Source of the DNA: CAYVBE01 sp964448935
Lineage (GTDB): Bacteria > Planctomycetota > Brocadiia > SM23-32
Length of the DNA: 16,965 nt
Assembly: GCA_964448935.1 (NCBI GenBank)
Contig: CAYVBE010000074.1
Coordinates: 1 to 16,965, forward strand
Direction: 5' to 3'
Below, one piece after another: positions 13,671 through 16,965 of the stretch. A model generated the notes under the pieces. It made no database searches. It was not told the DNA's origin and saw only the letters and a list, made by a program, of their open reading frames with translations. Position numbers and translations under genes: made by a program. Numbering within the stretch: the stretch's first letter is position 1; the number at the start of each line of letters is the position of its first letter.

Positions 13671-14168
13671 ATGCAACAAAAGCACATCATCTCGGCTCTG
13701 GTGGCCAACCGACCCGGTGTTCTGGCCCGCGTGGCCGGCCTGTTCAGCGCGCGCGGTTTCAACATCGAGAGCCTCGCCGTCGGCGAAACGGAGAGCCATG
13801 AGTACAGCCGCATGACCATCGTCGTCGGCGGGGACGAGTCCATCCTGGAACAGGTCCGCAAACAGTTGGAGAAACTGGTGGACGTGGTCAAGGTGCAGGA
13901 TTTCAGCAGTGTCAGCCACGTCGAGCGCGACCTGGCCCTCATACGTGTGAAAGCCCCCGTCGGCAAGCGCGGCGAGGTGCTGGAGCTGGTGAACATCTTC
14001 CGCGGGCGCATCGTAGACGTGGGCCATGAGGAAGTGATGGTCGAGATGGCCGGCACCGAGGAGAAGATCGAGGCGTTCCTGGAGCTGGTCACGCCCTACG
14101 GTGTCACGGAGATGGCGCGCACGGGTCGCATCGCGCTCTCCCGGTCAGTCAACGCCGGAGGCGCCTGA
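13671..14168 (+). CDS. ilvN: acetolactate synthase, small (regulatory) subunit
   Basis: This 165-residue protein has the normal length. Its N-terminal ACT domain (about 4-80) includes ANRPGVLARVAGLFSARGFN (12-31), the valine-binding region that gives feedback inhibition, followed by SRMTIVV. The C-terminal half (RDLALIRVKAP onward) matches the second domain of IlvN/IlvH. GAGGA lies about 7 nt before the ATG. The gene is downstream of ilvB on the same strand. Its last 24 bp overlap the 3' end of the convergent ligase gene. No ilvC follows. Confidence 0.96.
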   Translation: MQQKHIISALVANRPGVLARVAGLFSARGFNIESLAVGETESHEYSRMTIVVGGDESILEQVRKQLEKLVDVVKVQDFSSVSHVERDLALIRVKAPVGKRGEVLELVNIFRGRIVDVGHEEVMVEMAGTEEKIEAFLELVTPYGVTEMARTGRIALSRSVNAGGA

Positions 14169-16298
14169 ATCGTCCGGCGGTCGCAGCCGGGGGAATATCT
14201 CCTGCAGCATCCTCAACCGATCCCGTTCCGCCTCGCTCGATGCGAGGCGCTGCGCCAGCGGCACCACAGTATGCTCGGGTCCCAGACCTTCCTGCTGTGC
14301 CCGCTGGACCAGATTTCTGGCCGCCTCCCGGCGCTCCAACTGCAGGTAGAGGTAGAGCAACTCCTGCACCTTCTGCGGCACCAGGTCTCCCTGCACGCTG
14401 CGCAAACGCTGCGAGAGCAGTTCTGCGGCCCGCGCCCGGTCTAACCCGGCGAGTCGTTGATACCCCTCCAGGTCGTAGGGATTGCGCTCGATATACTCGA
14501 GCAGACGATTCCGTGCCTCCTGGGGATGCCCCGTGGCCGCCGCGCAGCGTGCCAGCAGGACGCGCGTTTTCAACATCGCCGGGGGCACGTGGCGCGTCAG
14601 GTGGCGTTCGGCCTTTTCCCACTCGCCGTGATCGGTCAGGAACCACCCGATCACGTAGTCGTGGTTCAGCACGAGGGGCGGCCAAAGGCAGCGTGGGCGG
14701 GCCTGCTCGACGGCCTTTCGGTAGCGCCGGTAAGCGGCCGGCGGGTCCTGGGCAGTGCGAAGCTGCAATTGGCGCTCCGCCGCGCGGCGCAGGGACACCA
14801 TGCTGCGGTAGCCCCCGATACCCCATTCGCACCACGCCCAGAACAGCAGGCCGCCCAGAATCAGAGCGGGTATCCAGCCGCGGCTGCCACCTTCCGGGCG
14901 GTCCGGTTCCGGCGTCGGCTCAGCGCCGCCGGCGGCACAAAGTGTGCCCAGCAGCACCCAGAACAGCGCCGCCCAACTCCAGTCCTGCGGCGCCCGGCCG
15001 AAACAGCTCTGCACCACGAACGCCAGGCACCCCGCCCACAGTGCGAACCCCACCAGCCGGCTCTCCGGCGGCCGGCTCCTCAGCCTGCGGTAGGAGGTGA
15101 TGAAGGCGATCCCGAGCAGGCCGACGTAGACGCACAGTCCGGCGCCGCCCAGGTGTGCGGCCACGGCCAGGAACTCGTTGTGCGGGTGCGTGTTGCGCAC
15201 GTCCCGCGTGAATCGCAGGCCGGAGGCCACCGGCGGCTCGAACTGCGGGTAGACCGCGGGAAAGGTCCCCGCGCCCCAGCCGAAAAGGGGCCTTCGTGCC
15301 CATGCCCCGGCCGTGCCCGTCCAGTAAACGGCCCGCAGGTGCGCCGTGGATCCCGGCGCCATGGCGCGCCGGCGGAGCGCCTTACGGATGCGCGCGGAGC
15401 CCAGCGCGACTCCCGTGACTATCAGGCCCACCACGACGAGACCTATCAGCGCCCGGCCCGCCTTCTTGCCCGGAAGCAGGCAGATGAGGCCGGCCGGCAC
15501 GCTGACCAGCGCCGCCACCCGCGCCTGGAGGGACCAGTTCACCAGAAGAATGAAGCCGAGCACCGCCAGTCCCGCGCACCCGGCGACGGTCCGCGCGGCC
15601 AGGCCGGTCCGATCGTGTTGCCCGGACCTCCAGGCCCGCACGAGAAGGGCAGCGATCAGGTAGGCGGCCGTCAGGACGATGGCGGCCGAGTAGTTCTGGT
15701 TGGCGTAGAAAACCTGGTTCTCCCGGAACGCGACCCGGAGGGCCGACCAGCCGGACGCCGACTCCACGCCGCCCACAGCCAAAAGGATGACCACCCCCTG
15801 CAGCGCCGCCTGAAGGACGGCCGCGCCGGCGAACACTTTTGCCAGCGCCACCCGCCGGCGGTCGCCCCGCACGGTGAGAGCGGCAATGGCAGAGAGCGCC
15901 AGGATGGGGGTCAGACGGATTGCCGTGCGGAGGGTCGAGTAGCGCCAGGCCGACCAGAGATAGCTCAAGTAGAGCATCGCCCCGTAGGCCGCCAGCAATA
16001 TCAGGAATGCGCGCACGGACCGGGCGGGAATGTTCTCCCGGTCTCGCCTCAGCCACCACAGCAGTGCGCAGACGGCCGCGACCGCCGCCAGCGTCTGGAC
16101 TGCCAGATGCCCCGGCCAGGTGGGCCTGAGCGGCTGGAGGCCCAGCATGAAACGGTAGAGCGCGGGCGCATGCTCGCGGAGAAACGCAAAAACCCCCGGC
16201 GGAGTCCAGATGACCGCCAGCATCGAGGCCGGCACGCTGCAGAGCAGCAGCCACCAGCACAATCTGGCCGGGCTTATGCGTTTCATCGTTGTGTTCAT
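14145..16298 (-). CDS. O-antigen ligase-like membrane protein with C-terminal helical repeats
   Basis: This 717-residue protein has about ten to twelve hydrophobic segments between residues 12 and 490. A conserved Wzy_C/O-antigen-ligase-type region includes RPLFGWGAGTFPAVYPQF (336-353) and NTHPHNEFLAVAAHLGGAGL (369-388), whose histidines lie in the large periplasmic loop of such enzymes. The last 210 residues (about 505-710) are soluble, Arg/Leu/Ala-rich and look like TPR-type helical repeats. It could be a WaaL-type ligase, a Wzy polymerase or a protein glycosylating ligase; sequence alone does not separate these. I chose the ATG at 16298 because a promoter at 16327-16356 predicts a start near 16320; a longer frame runs upstream to 16625 through non-family sequence. 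No other glycan genes are in the window. Confidence 0.8.
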   Translation of the reverse strand: MNTTMKRISPARLCWWLLLCSVPASMLAVIWTPPGVFAFLREHAPALYRFMLGLQPLRPTWPGHLAVQTLAAVAAVCALLWWLRRDRENIPARSVRAFLILLAAYGAMLYLSYLWSAWRYSTLRTAIRLTPILALSAIAALTVRGDRRRVALAKVFAGAAVLQAALQGVVILLAVGGVESASGWSALRVAFRENQVFYANQNYSAAIVLTAAYLIAALLVRAWRSGQHDRTGLAARTVAGCAGLAVLGFILLVNWSLQARVAALVSVPAGLICLLPGKKAGRALIGLVVVGLIVTGVALGSARIRKALRRRAMAPGSTAHLRAVYWTGTAGAWARRPLFGWGAGTFPAVYPQFEPPVASGLRFTRDVRNTHPHNEFLAVAAHLGGAGLCVYVGLLGIAFITSYRRLRSRPPESRLVGFALWAGCLAFVVQSCFGRAPQDWSWAALFWVLLGTLCAAGGAEPTPEPDRPEGGSRGWIPALILGGLLFWAWCEWGIGGYRSMVSLRRAAERQLQLRTAQDPPAAYRRYRKAVEQARPRCLWPPLVLNHDYVIGWFLTDHGEWEKAERHLTRHVPPAMLKTRVLLARCAAATGHPQEARNRLLEYIERNPYDLEGYQRLAGLDRARAAELLSQRLRSVQGDLVPQKVQELLYLYLQLERREAARNLVQRAQQEGLGPEHTVVPLAQRLASSEAERDRLRMLQEIFPRLRPPDDSGASGVD

Positions 16299-16326
16299 AT
16301 TCGGGTCCGCAGGGTCGGAAGGGCGG

Positions 16327-16356
16327 AGTATAGCACGAGAGGCCGCCGCACGGCAA
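16327..16356 (-). promoter_or_regulatory. promoter of the ligase-like gene
   Basis: On the minus strand TTGCCG (16356-16351) and TATACT (16332-16327) are separated by 18 bp. The expected start near 16320 gives a leader of about 22 nt before the ATG at 16298. Confidence 0.55.
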
Positions 16357-16605
16357 CGCGGCGTCGGCGTCCGGCAGGGCCATTCAAAAGCCCCACGCAC
16401 CGCATGGCCGGCAGCGTCTTCTGCTTCCCTGAGAGCGTGTGGCTCAGCCTCCCCCCGGCTGAGGCCGTGTCCGCCGCCAGGCATACCCGGTGGAGGTCCG
16501 AACTCGGGGTACCACAGGGCCGAGACCATACATATCCTCGGCGGGCAAACGCGTGTTTGCCCGGCGGGGAAAAGGATGCAAGCGGAAGCCGTTGTCGGGC
16601 CGTTT
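16357..16605. other. non-coding stretch with small hairpins
   Basis: I see no credible gene here. Open frames crossing it are extensions or antisense shadows of the ligase gene. It holds a 7-bp hairpin (CTCAGCC 16443-16449 with GGCTGAG 16457-16463, loop TCCCCCC) and a stronger 9-bp one at 16542-16563. Confidence 0.5.
16542..16563. repeat. 9-bp perfect hairpin
   Basis: CGGGCAAAC (16542-16550) and GTTTGCCCG (16555-16563) are perfect complements around a 4-nt GCGT loop. No T-run follows on either strand, so it is not a clear terminator. It adjoins the palindromic repeat pair and may belong to the same element. Confidence 0.7.
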
Positions 16606-16704
16606 CGCCTGAAAGGCGTACGCATATCAGCCCGGTGCAGAGCCCGCAGGGCGTCGCCCTGGGAACCGTGGCCGTTCCAATTCTCAGCCCTGAAGGGGCG
16701 GAAC
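16606..16704 (+). repeat. palindrome-rich repeat, copy 1 (inverted relative to copy 2)
   Basis: This ~99-bp unit contains three dyads in order: CGCCTGAAAGGCG (16606-16618), CAGGGCG-T-CGCCCTG (16647-16661) and GCCCTGAAGGGGC (from 16687). The reverse complement of 16793-16894 has the same three in the same order and spacing, with an identical GAGCCCTGAAGGGGCGGAAC-type end apart from one base. This makes it a REP-like, non-coding repeat family. Confidence 0.8.
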
Positions 16705-16792
16705 CCGGTTCTTTAGTCTTCCTCGTCGCCGCGGTGAACACAACGCATGGGAACACTCACGGGGAATGACTGACGCGTGTCCTCCTACTGGT

Positions 16793-16894
16793 GTTCCGCC
16801 CCTTCAGGGCTCGATTTTGCTTCTGCTTTCTTACCCAGGGCGGCGCCCTTCGGGCTTGCCCTGGGCTCTTATGTCCCGCCCTTTCAGGGCGTTC
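16793..16894 (-). repeat. palindrome-rich repeat, copy 2
   Basis: This is the inverted partner of 16606-16704, 88 bp away. Its dyads are GCCCCTTCAGGGC (from 16798), AGGGCG-G-CGCCCT (from 16837) and CGCCCTTTCAGGGCG near 16878-16891. The two copies could also pair with each other to form one large stem. The remaining 71 bases to the window end show nothing that I can name. Confidence 0.8.
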
Positions 16895-16965
16895 ACGCCG
16901 CGCGTTTCGCCGCTAGTGGTCCATAACACTTGAGTTTCGGGGTTCAGAGCCATTCTGGCAAGGTC

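Noticed and set aside
14457..16769. 770-codon open frame on the + strand, antisense to the ligase-like gene
   Set aside because: Its product is Arg/Gly/Pro/Gln-rich without any family motif, and it is the expected antisense shadow of a GC-rich gene on the minus strand, which has clear membrane segments and motifs.
16606..16894. CRISPR array or transposon ends
   Set aside because: There are only two copies and they are inverted, not direct with regular spacers; no transposase gene or target duplication is visible.

Overview
High-GC bacterial DNA, most likely from a Gram-negative, Planctomycetota-like or related PVC lineage (an inference from gene content, not proven). The clues are LpxI (lipid A synthesis, so an outer membrane), a SpoVG protein with a built-in zinc ribbon, a baeRF-type protein, exported proteins including a Skp/OmpH-like one, and a paired palindromic repeat at the right end. 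Sigma70-type promoters (TTGACA/TATAAT-like) are visible in several places, and many genes are joined by ATGA/GTGA/TTGA overlaps.

Left part (1-2406, + strand): a hairpin and a perfect TATAAT box are followed by about 230 nt with strong RNA secondary structure that ends at a U-tract hairpin, a candidate small RNA. Three envelope or secreted proteins follow: a 75-residue acidic lipoprotein, a Skp/OmpH-like periplasmic protein, and an unrecognised exported protein whose best-placed start codon is AUC.

Minus-strand block (2428-5388): a strong divergent promoter drives an RraA-family gene and a uroporphyrinogen-decarboxylase-fold gene that carries the H-x-C...C zinc ligands of MtaA-type corrinoid methyltransferases. 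Downstream lies an MNT-HEPN toxin-antitoxin pair, and beyond it a broken second copy of the 3' end of the methyltransferase-like gene. The toxin-antitoxin cassette is therefore bracketed by 55-bp direct repeats (52/55 identical).

Central + strand block (5604-11816): a baeRF family 3-like gene stands alone. A tight housekeeping operon follows from a TTGACA promoter: DivIC/FtsB-like, proA, lpxI, rsmD, ispE, spoVG. It links cell division, proline synthesis, lipid A, ribosome modification, isoprenoids and a nucleic-acid-binding regulator. SpoVG has a four-cysteine zinc ribbon inserted inside the SpoVG fold and a long Glu/Pro-rich tail with a 42-bp tandem repeat.

Right part: ilvB and ilvN (acetolactate synthase, branched-chain amino acids) run convergently into a large O-antigen-ligase-like membrane protein with a helical-repeat tail, the two genes overlapping by 24 bp at their stops. 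Upstream of the ligase gene, the last ~360 bases hold two ~100-bp copies of a palindrome-rich repeat in inverted orientation. I saw no tRNA, rRNA, CRISPR array, transposase or phage gene.
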